64,000 nucleotides of DNA. It comes from Hyphomonadaceae bacterium. GTDB lineage: Bacteria > Pseudomonadota > Alphaproteobacteria > Caulobacterales > Aquidulcibacteraceae. Positions 51,971 through 62,924 of the stretch are shown here, in pieces (the stretch's first letter is position 1; each line of letters starts with the position of its first letter). A model generated the notes under the pieces. The model saw nothing but the letters and a program-made list of their open reading frames with translations. It was not told the origin of the DNA and did no database searches. The DNA lies in NCBI GenBank assembly GCA_019753105.1, contig JAIELJ010000006.1, forward strand, positions 186,001 to 250,000, read 5' to 3'. Both the position numbers and the translations under genes were made by a program.

Positions 51971-52762
51971 ATGAGTAACCACGACATTCCACGCCTGCTC
52001 GATTTCGCCGATGCGATGGCCGATGCCGCGCGTGCGGCGATCCTGCCCTACTTCCGCGCGACGCACCGGATCACCAACAAGGACGCGGCGCGCTTTGATC
52101 CGGTGACGGATGCGGATGAAGCGGCGGAGCGCGCCATGCGCGCGATGATCAGCGCGGAGTTTCCAGATCACAGCGTGCTCGGCGAAGAATATGGCGGCGA
52201 GCTTGCCAGCGAAGGCTATCAATGGATCCTCGATCCGATCGACGGCACGCGCGCCTTCATCTCCGGCCTGCCCACATGGGGCGTGCTGATCGGCCTATAC
52301 TACGAGGGCCGGCCACTGATCGGCGTGATGGATCAGCCTTATCTCGATGAGCGTTATCGCGGCTGGATGGGCGGCGCGAACGCGACAGCGCGCGGGGTCA
52401 CGCGCAAGCTAAGGACGCGCGCCTGCGATAGCTTTCGCGACGCGACGCTCTCCACCACCGATCCCTATCTTTTCCACGATGCCTCTGAAGCAACGGCTTT
52501 CGAGCACGTGCGGCGGAAAGCAAAGCTCACGCGTTATGGCTGCGACTGCTACGCCTATTCGATGCTGGCTTCTGGGTTCATCGATTGCGTGATCGAGAAC
52601 GGCTTGAAGCCGTTCGACATCGCAGCGCTCATCCCGATCGTCACCGGCGCCGGCGGTGGCGTGTGTGCGTGGGATGGCGGCGATGCGAGCGCGGGCGGGC
52701 GCGTGCTCGCCTACGGCGATGCGCGGCTTCGCGATGCGGCGCTGGCTGCTTTGCGTATCTGA
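51971..52762 (+). CDS. hisN: Histidinol-phosphatase, inositol-monophosphatase fold
   Basis: A 263-residue cytosolic phosphatase. Metal-binding motifs: DPVTDADEAAE, GEEYG, WILDPIDGTRAFISGLPTWG (the FISGLPTWG form is typical of HisN-type histidinol-phosphate phosphatases), and LKPFDIAALIPIV near the end. It would catalyse the eighth step of histidine synthesis, although other IMPase substrates are possible and no other his gene is nearby. ATG 51971 gives the usual N-terminus. Confidence 0.88.
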   Translation: MSNHDIPRLLDFADAMADAARAAILPYFRATHRITNKDAARFDPVTDADEAAERAMRAMISAEFPDHSVLGEEYGGELASEGYQWILDPIDGTRAFISGLPTWGVLIGLYYEGRPLIGVMDQPYLDERYRGWMGGANATARGVTRKLRTRACDSFRDATLSTTDPYLFHDASEATAFEHVRRKAKLTRYGCDCYAYSMLASGFIDCVIENGLKPFDIAALIPIVTGAGGGVCAWDGGDASAGGRVLAYGDARLRDAALAALRI

Positions 52763-52765
52763 CGC

Positions 52766-53425
52766 TTACTGCTGCAACGTCCCGTTCATGACGTCGCGCA
52801 TGGTCTGCGCGTAGAGCTGTGGCGGCTGTGCGCCTTGAACGCTGTGGCGCTCATCGAACACGACAGTCGGCACGCGGACAACACCGCTCAACAGCGCCTG
52901 CTTTTCCATGTCGCGCGTTTCCTGCTCGAATTGTTTCGAGCTCAGCACAGCGCGCGCGCGTTCGGCGTCGAGCCCAACCTTGCGCGCGCAATCGATCAAC
53001 ACAGCGTGCTCGGAGAGCGAGCGGCCATCGGTGAAATTGGCGCGGAAGAAAGCGAGCAAAAGGTTCAGAGCCTGGTTCGATTCCGCACCCGCCCAATACA
53101 ACAGCCGATTGGCGTCGGCAGTATTCCAGATGCGCGACTCCGGCCCCTGATTGATCTCAAATCCCCGCTCTGATGCCTGAACGGCGACGGCATAACGTTG
53201 CGCCTCGACCTCCTCCGGCGCTGCGCCGAACTTGGAAGCGGCATGCCGCGCCAACAGCTCCCCCTGCGGGCCGATGTCCGGATTGATCTGGAACGGCCGC
53301 ACGAACAAGGTGAGCTGCGCATCGGCGCCAACCTTGTTGATCGCCTGAACGAGGCTATGGGCGCCAATGGCGCACCACGGGCAGCCCGGGTCGGCGACAA
53401 AATCGATACGAATTGGCTTGCCCAT
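52766..53425 (-). CDS. DsbA family oxidoreductase, FrnE-like
   Basis: A 219-residue thioredoxin-fold protein with the active-site CPWC in DPGCPWCAIGAHSL near residue 15. No signal peptide, so it acts in the cytosol, as FrnE proteins do in redox and oxidative-stress tolerance or cadmium handling. The C-terminal part contains the cis-Pro region GVVRVPTVVFDERHSVQGAQ. It is convergent with hisN, its stop three bases beyond the hisN stop. Confidence 0.9.
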   Translation of the reverse strand: MGKPIRIDFVADPGCPWCAIGAHSLVQAINKVGADAQLTLFVRPFQINPDIGPQGELLARHAASKFGAAPEEVEAQRYAVAVQASERGFEINQGPESRIWNTADANRLLYWAGAESNQALNLLLAFFRANFTDGRSLSEHAVLIDCARKVGLDAERARAVLSSKQFEQETRDMEKQALLSGVVRVPTVVFDERHSVQGAQPPQLYAQTMRDVMNGTLQQ

Positions 53426-53525
53426 CAGTAGAAAACTCCGTTGCGGCCCTTATCCAAGCCGCGCGCGGGCCGATCAATCGGAAAAGTCACGCCGGCGAGG
53501 CCACGCTCGCCCAGACGGCGAGCGG

Positions 53526-54362
53526 CTAGCGATAAAATTCGGTCCGCCGGTCGCGGAAGAAGCCCCAGGCGGCGCGGTGGCGGTCGAGGAAGTCGAGATC
53601 GAAGGTGTGGACGAGGACGCCCTCCTCCGTGCGCTCAAAGCTCTCGACCAGATCGCCGCGATGATCGGCGATGAAGCTTGAGCCATAGAATTTCTGGCCG
53701 CTGGCTTCCGTACCGATGCGGTTCGACGCGACAACCGGGATCACGTTGGAGACAGCATGGCCCTGCATCGCGCGGCGCCAGGGATCGCGTGTGTCGAGCG
53801 ACGAGTCATGCGGCTCACTGCCGATCGCGGTCGGGTAGAACAGCACTTCGGCGCCTTGCAGCGCCATGGCGCGCGCGGCTTCGGGAAACCATTGGTCCCA
53901 GCAAATACCGACGCCGATGCGGCCATGCGCCGTGTCCCAGACCTTGAAGCCAGTATCGCCGGGGCGGAAATAGTATTTTTCCTGATAGCCCGGGCCATCA
54001 GGAATGTGGCTCTTGCGATAGACGCCGAGCTGCTTGCCGTCCGCATCGAGGATGACGACGGAATTGTAGTAGGCTGGCCCTTCGCGCTCGTAGATCGAGA
54101 CCGGGATGACGACGCCCAATTCTTTCGCCACCGGCTCGAGCGCTTTCACGCACGGATGCGTCTTGGCCTCATGGGCCGTGGCGAACCACTTCTCTTCCTG
54201 CGTCGTGCAGAAGTACGGGCCTTGATAAAGCTCGGACGGAAGTATGACTTGCGCGCCCTTCTTGGCGGCTTCGCGCACGAAACGCTCAGTCTTGGCGATG
54301 TTCGCCTCAATATCCTCGCCGTACGAGGTTTGTATTGCGGCGACGGCCAGCGTTCGGGGCAT
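53526..54362 (-). CDS. aguB: N-carbamoylputrescine amidase
   Basis: A 278-residue nitrilase-superfamily enzyme that hydrolyses N-carbamoylputrescine to putrescine, ammonia and CO2. Catalytic triad: Glu in VILPSELYQG, Lys in GVYRKSHIPDGPGY and Cys in GVGICWDQWFPEA. The HIPDGPGYQEKYYF stretch is typical of this subfamily. The start at 54362 matches relatives and has an AAAGGA ribosome site; longer frames start too early. The agmatine deiminase gene is 640 bases away, separated by a small secreted-protein gene on the other strand. Confidence 0.92.
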   Translation of the reverse strand: MPRTLAVAAIQTSYGEDIEANIAKTERFVREAAKKGAQVILPSELYQGPYFCTTQEEKWFATAHEAKTHPCVKALEPVAKELGVVIPVSIYEREGPAYYNSVVILDADGKQLGVYRKSHIPDGPGYQEKYYFRPGDTGFKVWDTAHGRIGVGICWDQWFPEAARAMALQGAEVLFYPTAIGSEPHDSSLDTRDPWRRAMQGHAVSNVIPVVASNRIGTEASGQKFYGSSFIADHRGDLVESFERTEEGVLVHTFDLDFLDRHRAAWGFFRDRRTEFYR

Positions 54363-54491
54363 GTCATTGTCCTTTCGAGGAAGCGCATATCGTATCGGAC
54401 CACCGGATTTCAAATGCTCGCTCATCCGGGGCCTTGAACCCGCCTTAACTGCAGTCCACAAAAGTCGCTCCACTCCGTTCGGGGGAACGCC

Positions 54492-54977
54492 ATGCGCACC
54501 GCACTCGCTGTCTTCTTTGCCTTTTTCGCCGTTTGCTTCGCTTCACCCGAAGCATCCGCGCAGGACCGCATCGTCCGATCCGTCTTCCAGCAGGAATTGA
54601 ACGAGATCGCGACGTCCGGGGGTCACACGATCGTGGAAACCGCCACGAGTGGCGATCCGAGCGTGACGGCGCGCACGGCCGAAGGCCTCGTTTTCTTGCT
54701 CTTCGGCACCGCCTGCAACGCCAATGGCGTCGCCGGCTGCCAGGGCATCATGATGCAAGTGCGCTACGAGACCGACGAGCGCGTCAACTACGAGCGCATC
54801 TCTCAAGCCAATTATACCTACGCGGCAATAGCGACCTGGTGGGATCGCGAAGAAGGCACCGTCGGCTTCACCCGCTACGTCGTTCTCGACGGCGGCGTGA
54901 GCTTCCGCAATCTCCAGGAAAACTTGAACGTGCTGCTCGCAGTCGCGCCGATGTCGGCGCAGATCGTGTTTCCATAA
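54492..54977 (+). CDS. YbjN-domain secreted protein
   Basis: A 161-residue exported protein: signal peptide through AVFFAFFAVCFASPEASA, then a compact domain with RTAEGLVFLLFGTACNANGV and TVGFTRYVVLDGGVSFRNLQ, the YbjN (sensory-transduction regulator-like) fold. A Cys pair near residues 77 and 84 could form a disulfide. It lies between aguB and aguA on the opposite strand; the role is unknown. Confidence 0.75.
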   Translation: MRTALAVFFAFFAVCFASPEASAQDRIVRSVFQQELNEIATSGGHTIVETATSGDPSVTARTAEGLVFLLFGTACNANGVAGCQGIMMQVRYETDERVNYERISQANYTYAAIATWWDREEGTVGFTRYVVLDGGVSFRNLQENLNVLLAVAPMSAQIVFP

Positions 54978-55000
54978 CGCACCCGTGGCGAGAGCCGGCG

Positions 55001-55987
55001 TCAGGCCGGCTCTTGCTGGGTGATGCAATGGAACGAGCCGCCGCCTGTCAGAATGGCGTTCGAGCTCAAGCCGATGACCTTCCGCTCCGGGAAGAGTTCG
55101 CCGATCACTTTCACCGCATCGTCGCCCGTGCCTGAATAGATCGGCACGACGACGGTGCTGTTGCCGATGATGAAGTTCATGTGGCTCGCGGGGATGACAT
55201 CATCATCCTCGTCCGTCACTGCGCCCACGGATGGCACGCGGATCACTTCGAGCTTGCGGCCCTGTGCGTCGCGCATAGCGGAAAGCTCAAGCGCGATTTC
55301 TTCAAGCACATCATGGTTCGGGTCATCCCGATCCGCCGGCGCCGAGCAGACAACGCGGCCAGGCGCTACGAAGCGCACAAGATTGTCGATGTGGCCATCG
55401 GTGTGGTCGTTCATCAGACCTTCGTCGAGCCACAGCACTTTCTCGATACCGAGCGCTTTCTTGAGCGCCGCTTCGGCGCCCTCTTCCGTCCAATGCGGAT
55501 TGCGGTTCGGGTTGAGCAGGCACTGACGCGTGGTGAGCAGCGTGCCTTCGCCGTCCATCTCGATGGCGCCGCCTTCGAGGATGAAATCGTTGAGCTTGTA
55601 TTCGGCCTTCGCGAGCAGCGCGATGCGCGCGCCGACTTCATCGTCGTGCGCCAGCTGATATTTGCCGCCCCAGCCATTAAACTTGAAACCAAGCGCGCGG
55701 CCATCGTTGGTGAAGATTGGGCCGGTGTCGCGGAACCAGATATCGCCAAAGGCGCCTGGGATAACTTCGGCGCTTTGGCCAAGCGCAAGCTTCGCCGTCG
55801 CTTCCGCTTCACGCCCATGCGCAAGCACGCGAACACGATCGCCTTTGCCGCCATCGGCGAGCGCGCGGATCATGGCTGCGACCTCAGCGCGGGCCGGCTC
55901 GAGATCCTCGCCCCACAGCTCCGCCGCAGAGGGCCAGCCCGTCCAGATCGCCTTATGTGGCGCCCATTCAGCAGGAATCTTTGTCAT
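55001..55987 (-). CDS. aguA: Agmatine deiminase
   Basis: A 328-residue amidinotransferase-fold enzyme that converts agmatine to N-carbamoylputrescine and ammonia. Visible marks: FRDTGPIFTN, FILEGGAIEMDGEGTLLTT, the catalytic His in NDHTDGHIDNL near residue 195 and the catalytic Cys in LTGGGSFHCITQQEP near the C-terminus. With aguB it forms a complete agmatine-to-putrescine route; arginine decarboxylase is not in this window. Confidence 0.94.
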   Translation of the reverse strand: MTKIPAEWAPHKAIWTGWPSAAELWGEDLEPARAEVAAMIRALADGGKGDRVRVLAHGREAEATAKLALGQSAEVIPGAFGDIWFRDTGPIFTNDGRALGFKFNGWGGKYQLAHDDEVGARIALLAKAEYKLNDFILEGGAIEMDGEGTLLTTRQCLLNPNRNPHWTEEGAEAALKKALGIEKVLWLDEGLMNDHTDGHIDNLVRFVAPGRVVCSAPADRDDPNHDVLEEIALELSAMRDAQGRKLEVIRVPSVGAVTDEDDDVIPASHMNFIIGNSTVVVPIYSGTGDDAVKVIGELFPERKVIGLSSNAILTGGGSFHCITQQEPA

Positions 55988-56113
55988 GCCCGCTCCTTAG
56001 CGCATGCGACCGCGCCCAGATAGGCGCGTTTGCCGCGCGCGCAAGAGCAGCGTTCCTTGTGGCGCCCTCGCCCGCCCTCCGCTAAGCACCGGAGGGGACT
56101 TTTCAGGACGCCA

Positions 56114-57661
56114 ATGCCTTCTATTCGGGCCGCCTTCGACCGCGCGACGCTCGCCTTTTTCGGCGTGCTGCTTGTCCTGACGGCTGCGCGCATCTTCTCG
56201 CTGCAGCTCAACCCGTTCGGTCTTTATTTCGACGAGGCGCAATACTGGACGTGGTCTCGCGCTTTCGACTGGGGCTATTTCACAAAGCCGCCGCTGATCG
56301 CGTGGGTGATTGGCGCGACGACCGCGGTTTTCGGCGATGCTGAGTGGGCCGTGCGCTTGGGCGCGCCGCTGGCGCACGCGATCGCGGGCACGTCGATCTT
56401 TCTGCTTGGCCGCCACATGTACGGCGCCGCTGCAGGCGCGTGGGCGGGCATTGGCTATCTGACACTGCCAGGAATCTTCTTCTCGTCCTTCATCATCTCG
56501 ACGGACGCGCTCTTGTTGCCGCTCTGGTCGATCGCGCTGCTGGCGACATGGCGCCTGATGACGACGCGCGCTGGCGCGTGGGCCGTCGTGCTTGGTCTGG
56601 CAGTCGGCTTGGGCGTGCTCGCGAAATACGCGATGCTCTACTTCGTGCTCTGCACGGCCATGGCGGCGTGGCTGTTACCGCCGATGCGTGAAGCCCTGAA
56701 AGGCGGCCGCGCGATCATCGCCAGCGTGATCGCTATCGCTGTGGTCACGCCGAACATCATCTGGAACGTCAATAACGGCTTCGCCACGGCGCGCCATACG
56801 ATCGACAATGGCCGCTTCGGCGCCGCCGATCTGTTCAATCTCGACGAGCTCTCCGAGTTCGTGTTCGGCCAAGCCAGCGTGCTTGGGCCGGTGATGTTCA
56901 TTCTGCTGTTCGTCATCGGCTGGGTGGCGTGGCGGCGGAGTTCGGGGCTCACCGATCAGGACAAGTTTCTGATCAGCTACATTCTGCCGCCATTCCTGTT
57001 TGTCAGCGCAATCGCCTTTATCTCGCGCGCCAATGTGAACTGGGTCGCTGTCGCCTACCCTGCCGCCGTTGTTTGGTTCACGGGTTCGATGCTGGCGGCA
57101 GCGAAAGGCCGACGCTGGGTGTGGGCTTCGTTCTTGGTCAATTCTGCGATAGGCTTGGCCGCCGCTTATGTGTTGACGGCAATGCCGGAAACGGCAACGC
57201 GCTTTAAAGGCGTGCGCACGGCCATCGCATGGGAAGAAACGGCCGAGCTGATCGCCGAGCGCGCGCGTCCGCAGCCCGGCGAAGCGCCGTTCACCGCCAT
57301 TCTCGTCGATGATCGCACAGCTTATTTCGAACTCGCGTACTATTGGCGCGAAGAACGCCGCGCGGGCGAGCCGCTGCCGCCGGTGCGCATGTGGTTGCTC
57401 TATGGCGAGGCGCACAATTCAGCCGAGGCGTCCGATCCGATGCGCCCCGAAGAAGGCGGGCGCGTGCTCGTGGTGCACATGCGGCCGGACTACATTCCCT
57501 ACATCGCGGGCGACTTCACCGTGTTTCGGTCGGTCGAACATGTGAGCGTCCCGCTTGGAGGTGGCCGCACGCGTGAGCTGGAGTTCTCGGTCGGCGAAGG
57601 CTTCGCACCAGCGCCGCGCGACGAAGTGTTCGAACAGCGCTTGCGCGATCTGCGGGACTAG
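56114..57661 (+). CDS. Glycosyltransferase family 39 membrane protein
   Basis: A 515-residue membrane GT-C enzyme with about 10-12 helices. The catalytic first loop reads [20 protein letters not shown], carrying the DE pair and Trp-rich segment of ArnT/PMT-like transferases. These enzymes move a sugar from a polyprenyl-phosphate donor to lipid A, protein or glycan at the periplasmic face; the acceptor here is not known. A soluble C-terminal domain (about 385-515) follows the helices. Start at 56114 gives a short cytosolic N-terminus. Its 3' end overlaps that of edd by 4 bases (convergent). Confidence 0.85.
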   Translation: MPSIRAAFDRATLAFFGVLLVLTAARIFSLQLNPFGLYFDEAQYWTWSRAFDWGYFTKPPLIAWVIGATTAVFGDAEWAVRLGAPLAHAIAGTSIFLLGRHMYGAAAGAWAGIGYLTLPGIFFSSFIISTDALLLPLWSIALLATWRLMTTRAGAWAVVLGLAVGLGVLAKYAMLYFVLCTAMAAWLLPPMREALKGGRAIIASVIAIAVVTPNIIWNVNNGFATARHTIDNGRFGAADLFNLDELSEFVFGQASVLGPVMFILLFVIGWVAWRRSSGLTDQDKFLISYILPPFLFVSAIAFISRANVNWVAVAYPAAVVWFTGSMLAAAKGRRWVWASFLVNSAIGLAAAYVLTAMPETATRFKGVRTAIAWEETAELIAERARPQPGEAPFTAILVDDRTAYFELAYYWREERRAGEPLPPVRMWLLYGEAHNSAEASDPMRPEEGGRVLVVHMRPDYIPYIAGDFTVFRSVEHVSVPLGGGRTRELEFSVGEGFAPAPRDEVFEQRLRDLRD

Positions 57662-59487
57662 ATCGGATCGTAATCCGGAAACGCTGTGCCGCCGTGTTCG
57701 GCTGAGCATGCATTGATACGGAAGAGCGAGAAAAGTTCGCGCCCCATCCCGCGCGCGTTAGCGGCAAGATCAAGCTGCGCTGGCGCACGTTCGCGCCAAT
57801 CGCTCGGCGCCACCACATCGAGCACGCCATTGGCGCCATCGACGCGGATGATGTCGCCGTCGCGCACTTTCGCAAGTGGCCCGCCCTCGGCGGCCTCCGG
57901 CGTAACATGAATGGCCGCGAGCACCTTGCCGCTCGCGCCCGACATGCGTCCGTCGGTGACGAGCGCCACCGCGAAACCGCGATCCTGTAGCGCGCCGAGC
58001 AGCGGCATGAGTTTGTGCAGCTCCGGCATGCCATTGGCGCGGGGCCCCTGCCCGCGCACGACGACAACGCAATCCCGATCAAGATCACCGCGTTTGAACG
58101 CAGCTTGGACATCGGCTTGTGAGTCGAACACGGCCGCAGCGGCTTCGACCGCCATGCACTTCTCGGCAACCGCCGATGTCTTCGCGCACGCGCGGCCGAG
58201 GGCGCCTTGCATCAGGATTAGACCGCCGGTTGCGCTGAACGGCTGCGTCATCGGGCGCACGATGTCGGCGTTGCGTGGCGTTGGCGGCGCATCGCGCCAA
58301 ACCAGCGTGTCGCCATCGAGTTCGGGATCGCGCGTGTTGGCAGCGATGCCTTCGCGCGAGATGGTTTCGATATCGGCGTGCAGCAGCCCTGCGCCGATCA
58401 GCTCGCGCGTGACGAACGCCATGCCGCCCGCGTCGCGAAACTGATTCACGTCCGCCGCGCCGTTTGGATAAACTTTCGCCAGCAACGGCGTGACGCGCGC
58501 GATGTCGGCAAAATCATCCCACAGGAGCTCGATCCCCGCGGCGCGCGCGATTGCGGGCAGGTGGATGAAGTGATTGGTCGAACCACCTGTCGCCATCAGG
58601 CCGACGACAGCGTTGACGATCGCGCGCTCATCGATGATGCGGCCAATGGGGCGATAATCGTCGCCGAGGCCGGTGATCTCTGCGGCGCGCTTGGTTGCGG
58701 CGCGCGTGAGCGCTTGGCGCAGCGGCGTGCCTGGGTTCACGAAGGCGGCGTTCGGGATGTGCAGGCCCATCAGCTCCATCATCATCTGATTGGAGTTGGC
58801 GGTGCCGTAGAACGTGCATGTGCCCGGCGAATGATAGCTCTCCGCCTCGGCTTGCAGCAGCTCTTCGCGCCCGATTTTGCCTTCGGCGAAAAGCTGACGG
58901 CGCGCGGCTTTTTCTTTGTTCGGCAGGCCCGATGGCATCGGCCCACCAGGAACGAAGATCGCGGGAAGCCAAGGAAACCTGAGCGCACCGATGAGCAAGC
59001 CGGGCACGATCTTGTCGCAAATGCCGAGCAACAGCGCGGAATCGAATGTCGCGTGCGAAAGGGAAACAGCTGTACTGAGCGCAATCACATCACGCGAAAG
59101 CAGCGAGAGCTCCATGCCCTCGAAGCCCTGCGTGACGCCATCGCACATCGCCGGCACCCCGCCCGCGACCTGCGCGATCGCGCCCGCATCGCGCGCCGCT
59201 TTGCGGATGATCTCAGGGTAATGCTCGTACGATGCGTGCGCGGAGAGCATGTCGTTGTACGCGGTGACGATGCCGATCGCCGGCCACTTGCCGCCGAGCA
59301 GATCGATCTTGTCTTGCACCGCACAACCGGCCGCGCCGTGCGCGCGATTGGCTTCGGCGATTCTGACGCGCGCGGGCTTGCTCGGATCGTAGGCGCTGAT
59401 GAGATCGAGATAGCTTTGTCGGCGCTTTGCGCTACGCGCGCGGATGCGGTCAGTGACGGCGGCGATGGTGGGGTTCAAATCTGCCAT
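57658..59487 (-). CDS. edd: 6-Phosphogluconate dehydratase
   Basis: A 609-residue IlvD/Edd-type iron-sulfur dehydratase that converts 6-phosphogluconate to 2-keto-3-deoxy-6-phosphogluconate in the Entner-Doudoroff pathway. Motifs: [40 protein letters not shown] (cluster Cys), [20 protein letters not shown] (cluster Cys), [18 protein letters not shown] and [20 protein letters not shown] near the end. The ATG at 59487 shares bases with the zwf stop (TGATG), so translation is coupled; an upstream ATG at 59505 is less likely. Confidence 0.96.
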   Translation of the reverse strand: MADLNPTIAAVTDRIRARSAKRRQSYLDLISAYDPSKPARVRIAEANRAHGAAGCAVQDKIDLLGGKWPAIGIVTAYNDMLSAHASYEHYPEIIRKAARDAGAIAQVAGGVPAMCDGVTQGFEGMELSLLSRDVIALSTAVSLSHATFDSALLLGICDKIVPGLLIGALRFPWLPAIFVPGGPMPSGLPNKEKAARRQLFAEGKIGREELLQAEAESYHSPGTCTFYGTANSNQMMMELMGLHIPNAAFVNPGTPLRQALTRAATKRAAEITGLGDDYRPIGRIIDERAIVNAVVGLMATGGSTNHFIHLPAIARAAGIELLWDDFADIARVTPLLAKVYPNGAADVNQFRDAGGMAFVTRELIGAGLLHADIETISREGIAANTRDPELDGDTLVWRDAPPTPRNADIVRPMTQPFSATGGLILMQGALGRACAKTSAVAEKCMAVEAAAAVFDSQADVQAAFKRGDLDRDCVVVVRGQGPRANGMPELHKLMPLLGALQDRGFAVALVTDGRMSGASGKVLAAIHVTPEAAEGGPLAKVRDGDIIRVDGANGVLDVVAPSDWRERAPAQLDLAANARGMGRELFSLFRINACSAEHGGTAFPDYDPI

Positions 59488-60956
59488 CACTCCGGATCCC
59501 ACCAAGCGCGGTCATCATTTGCGAGCAATACCGTTGACTCGGTTGGTCCGTTCTCGCCCGCCGCGTAGAGCTTCGGCGCTTGCCCGGTCTCTTCCCACGC
59601 GGCGAGCAGATCGTCGGCCCAATCCCAAGCGGCGTCGACTTCGTCGCGGCGCATGAAGAGCGAGAGATTGCCGCGGACGATGTCCATCAGCAGGCGCTCG
59701 TACGCATCGGGGTAGCGCACGCCACCGAACTCTTCCGCGAACGAAAGATCGAGCGGCGCGGTTTTCACGCGCAAACCGCCAGGGCCCGGCTCTTTCATAT
59801 TCAGCCACAAGCGCACGCCCTCATCTGGCTGCAAGCGCAACACCAGCTTGTTCGGCGAACCAGCGCCGGCGCCGAACATCGCGACGGGCGTATCCTTGAA
59901 CTGGATCACAATCTCAGAACGCCGCGCGCCCATGCGCTTGCCGGTGCGGAGATAGAACGGCACGCCGGCCCAGCGCCAATTATCGACCTCGGCTTTGATG
60001 GAGACGAATGTTTCGGTCTTTGACGGCTTGCCGAGATCGTCGGCGTAGGACGCAACGGGTTTGCCATCGATCAAGCCTGCTTTGTATTGCCCACGCACAG
60101 TCTTTGCGCCGACATTGCTCGCATCAATGCGTCGCAACGCCGAGAGCACTTTCAGCTTCTCCGTGCGGATCGCATCCGCATCCATCGAGTTCGGCGATTC
60201 GAGCGCGACCAAGCACAAGAGCTGCAGCATATGGTTTTGCACCATGTCACGCAGCGCGCCGGATTTATCGTAATACTCACCCCTGCCCTCGACGCCGATT
60301 TGCTCAGCGACTGTGATCTGCACGTGATCGATGCTCGCGCGCGACCAGATCGGCTCGATCAGCATGTTGGCGAAGCGCAGTACGAGCAGATTTTGCACCG
60401 TCTCCTTGCCGAGATAGTGATCGATGCGGAACGTGCGCTTCTCATCAAACACAAGGCCCACGCCATCATTGATCTCGCGCGACGATGCGAGATCGCGGCC
60501 GATTGGCTTTTCGAGCACGATGCGTGAGGTTGGCGTTGCGACGCCAGTCTCTGACAAACGCTGCGCGATGGTGACGAAGAGGCTGGGCGCGGTGGAGAGA
60601 TAGAAGATGCGGATGTTGCCATTGCCGTTGCCGAGCGCGTCTTGCAGTGCGCCCCACTCACTCGCCGGCGCCGTCGCATCGACGCGCACATATTCGACGT
60701 GGCTCAAGAACGCGTCGCACTTGGCCTCGTCGATTTTCGATTTCGGATCGAACTTAAGATGGCCTTCGTGCACCATCTTGCGAAACGCAGCCGTATCGAG
60801 ATCCGAACGCGCGACGCCGATAATGCGCGATTGCGGCGGGATCTGACCGTCGAGATAGCGGTGCAGCAACGACGGAAAGAGCTTCCGAAGCGATAGATCG
60901 CCGGTCGCGCCGAAGACGACGAGATCGAACGGTGGAACGGGAATAAACTCGGCCAT
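59487..60956 (-). CDS. zwf: Glucose-6-phosphate dehydrogenase
   Basis: A 489-residue enzyme that oxidises glucose 6-phosphate to 6-phosphogluconolactone with NAD(P)+. N-terminal [19 protein letters not shown] (dinucleotide motif), the active site [15 protein letters not shown] near residue 175, and the substrate/NADP site near [18 protein letters not shown]. First gene of a zwf-edd operon; pgl is not adjacent. Divergent from the LacI-type regulator with 145 bases between, so both could be controlled there. Confidence 0.96.
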   Translation of the reverse strand: MAEFIPVPPFDLVVFGATGDLSLRKLFPSLLHRYLDGQIPPQSRIIGVARSDLDTAAFRKMVHEGHLKFDPKSKIDEAKCDAFLSHVEYVRVDATAPASEWGALQDALGNGNGNIRIFYLSTAPSLFVTIAQRLSETGVATPTSRIVLEKPIGRDLASSREINDGVGLVFDEKRTFRIDHYLGKETVQNLLVLRFANMLIEPIWSRASIDHVQITVAEQIGVEGRGEYYDKSGALRDMVQNHMLQLLCLVALESPNSMDADAIRTEKLKVLSALRRIDASNVGAKTVRGQYKAGLIDGKPVASYADDLGKPSKTETFVSIKAEVDNWRWAGVPFYLRTGKRMGARRSEIVIQFKDTPVAMFGAGAGSPNKLVLRLQPDEGVRLWLNMKEPGPGGLRVKTAPLDLSFAEEFGGVRYPDAYERLLMDIVRGNLSLFMRRDEVDAAWDWADDLLAAWEETGQAPKLYAAGENGPTESTVLLANDDRAWWDPE

Positions 60957-61101
60957 GCGCCAATGAAACTAGTGTTTGCGGGCGCACGCAAACAGGGGCG
61001 CACGGCGATTGGCCTGGCAGAAATGTCCCGCGACATTTCATTTGCACCAGAGGGTTGCGGCGCCTAAGTTCCGCGCATTCTCGCAAGGATCCGCGTTCCT
61101 C

Positions 61102-62172
61102 ATGGCCGATGACGATGCAAAGCCTGTCCGGCGCGGCCTGGGCGGGGAGAAAAAGCCGACGATCAATGATGTCGCGCGCCTGGCTGGCGTGTCGAAGAAG
61201 ACCGTCTCGCGCGTCATCAATCAGTCGCCGTTCGTGAAGGCGGACACACGCGAAAAGATCAACGCGATCATTGCCGAGATCGGCTTTTCGCCCGATCCGC
61301 AGGCGCGCGGCCTCGCCTTCCGGCGCTCGTTTCTGATCGGCTTGGTCTATGACAATTCGAACCCGCAATATGTCGTGAACATGCAGCTCGGCATGCTCGA
61401 TGCGATGCGCGGCTCTGGCTACGAGCTGGTCGTGCATCCGTGCAATCGCGGAAATCCGACGTTTTTAGCGGACTTTCGCCGCTTTATCGAGCGGCAGAAG
61501 CTCTCCGGCGTCGTGCTCACGCCGTCAGTTTCCGAAGACGACCGCGTGAAGACAATCCTCGAAGAAATTGGCTGCGCTTACATTCGCATTGCGTCAGTGC
61601 CCGTTGATGAGCCTGAGCACATTATCGTTTCAAACGACCGCATGGGCGGGCGCGCGGCGGCGCGGCACTTGGCTGAGCTGGGTCACAAGACGATTGGCTT
61701 CATCTCCGGCCCCGGCACGTTCCGCTCATCGCACGAGCGGCGCGGCGGCTTTGAGGAAGAGCTAAAGGAGCGCGGCTTGAAGCTGCCGGACTCGCACATC
61801 GTGCAAGGCGCTTACACGTTCGATTCGGGCGTTTCGTGCGGGGCGGAATTGTTGAAGTGCGATCCGCGGCCGACCGCGATCTTCGCGGCGAACGACGAAA
61901 TGGCGGCCGGTGTGCTGCACGCGATCCGCCGCGCAGGGCTGAACTGCCCGGGGGATGTGTCGGTGGTCGGCTTTGACGACTTTCAGATCGCCTCGAGCGT
62001 CTGGCCGCCGCTCACCACGGTGCGCACGCCGACACGCGAGATCGGCCGCATGGCCGCGGAAAAGCTCATCGGCATGAGCGACGACGACACTGAGGACCAA
62101 CCCCGGGAGGCGGCCCCCGCCACCTCGCCTGCCCTGGTGGTCCGGGATTCTACGGGGCCGGCCCCGCGCTGA
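61102..62172 (+). CDS. LacI family transcriptional regulator
   Basis: A 356-residue repressor. Helix-turn-helix TINDVARLAGVSKKTVSRVI near residues 20-39, hinge helix at ADTREKINAIIAEIGFSPDP, then a periplasmic-binding-like sugar domain with GVVLTPSVSEDD and PTAIFAANDEMAAGVLHAI. The tail (PREAAPATSPALVV) is disordered. ATG 61102 is preferred over 60976, whose extra 42 residues are not LacI-like. It lies between zwf-edd and the RpiB-like/kduD/kdgK genes and could regulate both; a uronate or KDG-type effector is inferred. Confidence 0.92.
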   Translation: MADDDAKPVRRGLGGEKKPTINDVARLAGVSKKTVSRVINQSPFVKADTREKINAIIAEIGFSPDPQARGLAFRRSFLIGLVYDNSNPQYVVNMQLGMLDAMRGSGYELVVHPCNRGNPTFLADFRRFIERQKLSGVVLTPSVSEDDRVKTILEEIGCAYIRIASVPVDEPEHIIVSNDRMGGRAAARHLAELGHKTIGFISGPGTFRSSHERRGGFEEELKERGLKLPDSHIVQGAYTFDSGVSCGAELLKCDPRPTAIFAANDEMAAGVLHAIRRAGLNCPGDVSVVGFDDFQIASSVWPPLTTVRTPTREIGRMAAEKLIGMSDDDTEDQPREAAPATSPALVVRDSTGPAPR

Positions 62173-62273
62173 TGGCGAACTGGCTTGAAACAGATTGTGA
62201 CACCGGTTACCACGGCAGGAAAGGGCGAGCCTAAAGCGCCAAGCCAAGACCCAAGCCAGACAGGGACGGACCC

Positions 62274-62915
62274 ATGAAAATCGCGCTCATCATCGAGAAC
62301 AGCCAAGCCGCGAAGGCGAGCATCGTTCACGACGCGCTGACGGCCGTCGCCACGCCGCTGGGCCACACGGTCCATCACTATGGAATGTACACGCCCGAGG
62401 ATAAGGCCTCGCTGACCTACGTGATGAACGGCTTGCTCGCCGGCATTCTGATCAATTCGAAAGCCGTCGACTTCGTCGTCACAGGTTGCGGCACTGGCAT
62501 GGGCACGATGCTCGCGGCCAATTCGATGCCCGGCGTGTTCTGCGGCCTCATCATTGATCCGACCGACGCGTTTCTGTTCGGCCAGATCAATGACGGCAAC
62601 GCGATCGCCATGCCGTACGCTAAAGGCTTCGGCTGGGCGGCAGAGCTCAATCTGCAAGATTGCTATCGCAAGCTCTTCGATGGCGAGCGCGGTCTCGGTT
62701 ACCCGAAAGAGCGCGCACAGATCATGGTAAAGAACCGCGGCATTCTGAAAGAGCTGAAGGCTGCGTCGTGCAAGGATATGCTGACTGTGCTGAAGTCTGT
62801 CGATCAGGATTTGCTGAAGGCGGCCGTTGCGGGTGAGCGGTTTGAAGAATTGTTCTTCGCCAACGCGCAGGATACGGCGATCGCCGATTACATTCGCCGC
62901 GTGCGCGCATCGTGA
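62274..62915 (+). CDS. RpiB/LacA/LacB family sugar isomerase (DhuI-like)
   Basis: A 213-residue isomerase. VTGCGTGMGTMLAANSMPGV near residue 70 carries the catalytic Cys/Thr region of the RpiB fold and NDGNAIAMPYAKGF near 105 is the characteristic second motif; the C-terminal 60 residues are helical. It is longer than RpiB (about 150). Members of this longer type beside a KduD-like SDR act as 4-deoxy-L-threo-5-hexosulose-uronate isomerase (DhuI), replacing KduI. Context with kduD and kdgK supports that; pentose-phosphate isomerisation is the alternative. Confidence 0.82.
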   Translation: MKIALIIENSQAAKASIVHDALTAVATPLGHTVHHYGMYTPEDKASLTYVMNGLLAGILINSKAVDFVVTGCGTGMGTMLAANSMPGVFCGLIIDPTDAFLFGQINDGNAIAMPYAKGFGWAAELNLQDCYRKLFDGERGLGYPKERAQIMVKNRGILKELKAASCKDMLTVLKSVDQDLLKAAVAGERFEELFFANAQDTAIADYIRRVRAS

Positions 62916-62924
62916 CGGTTTCAA

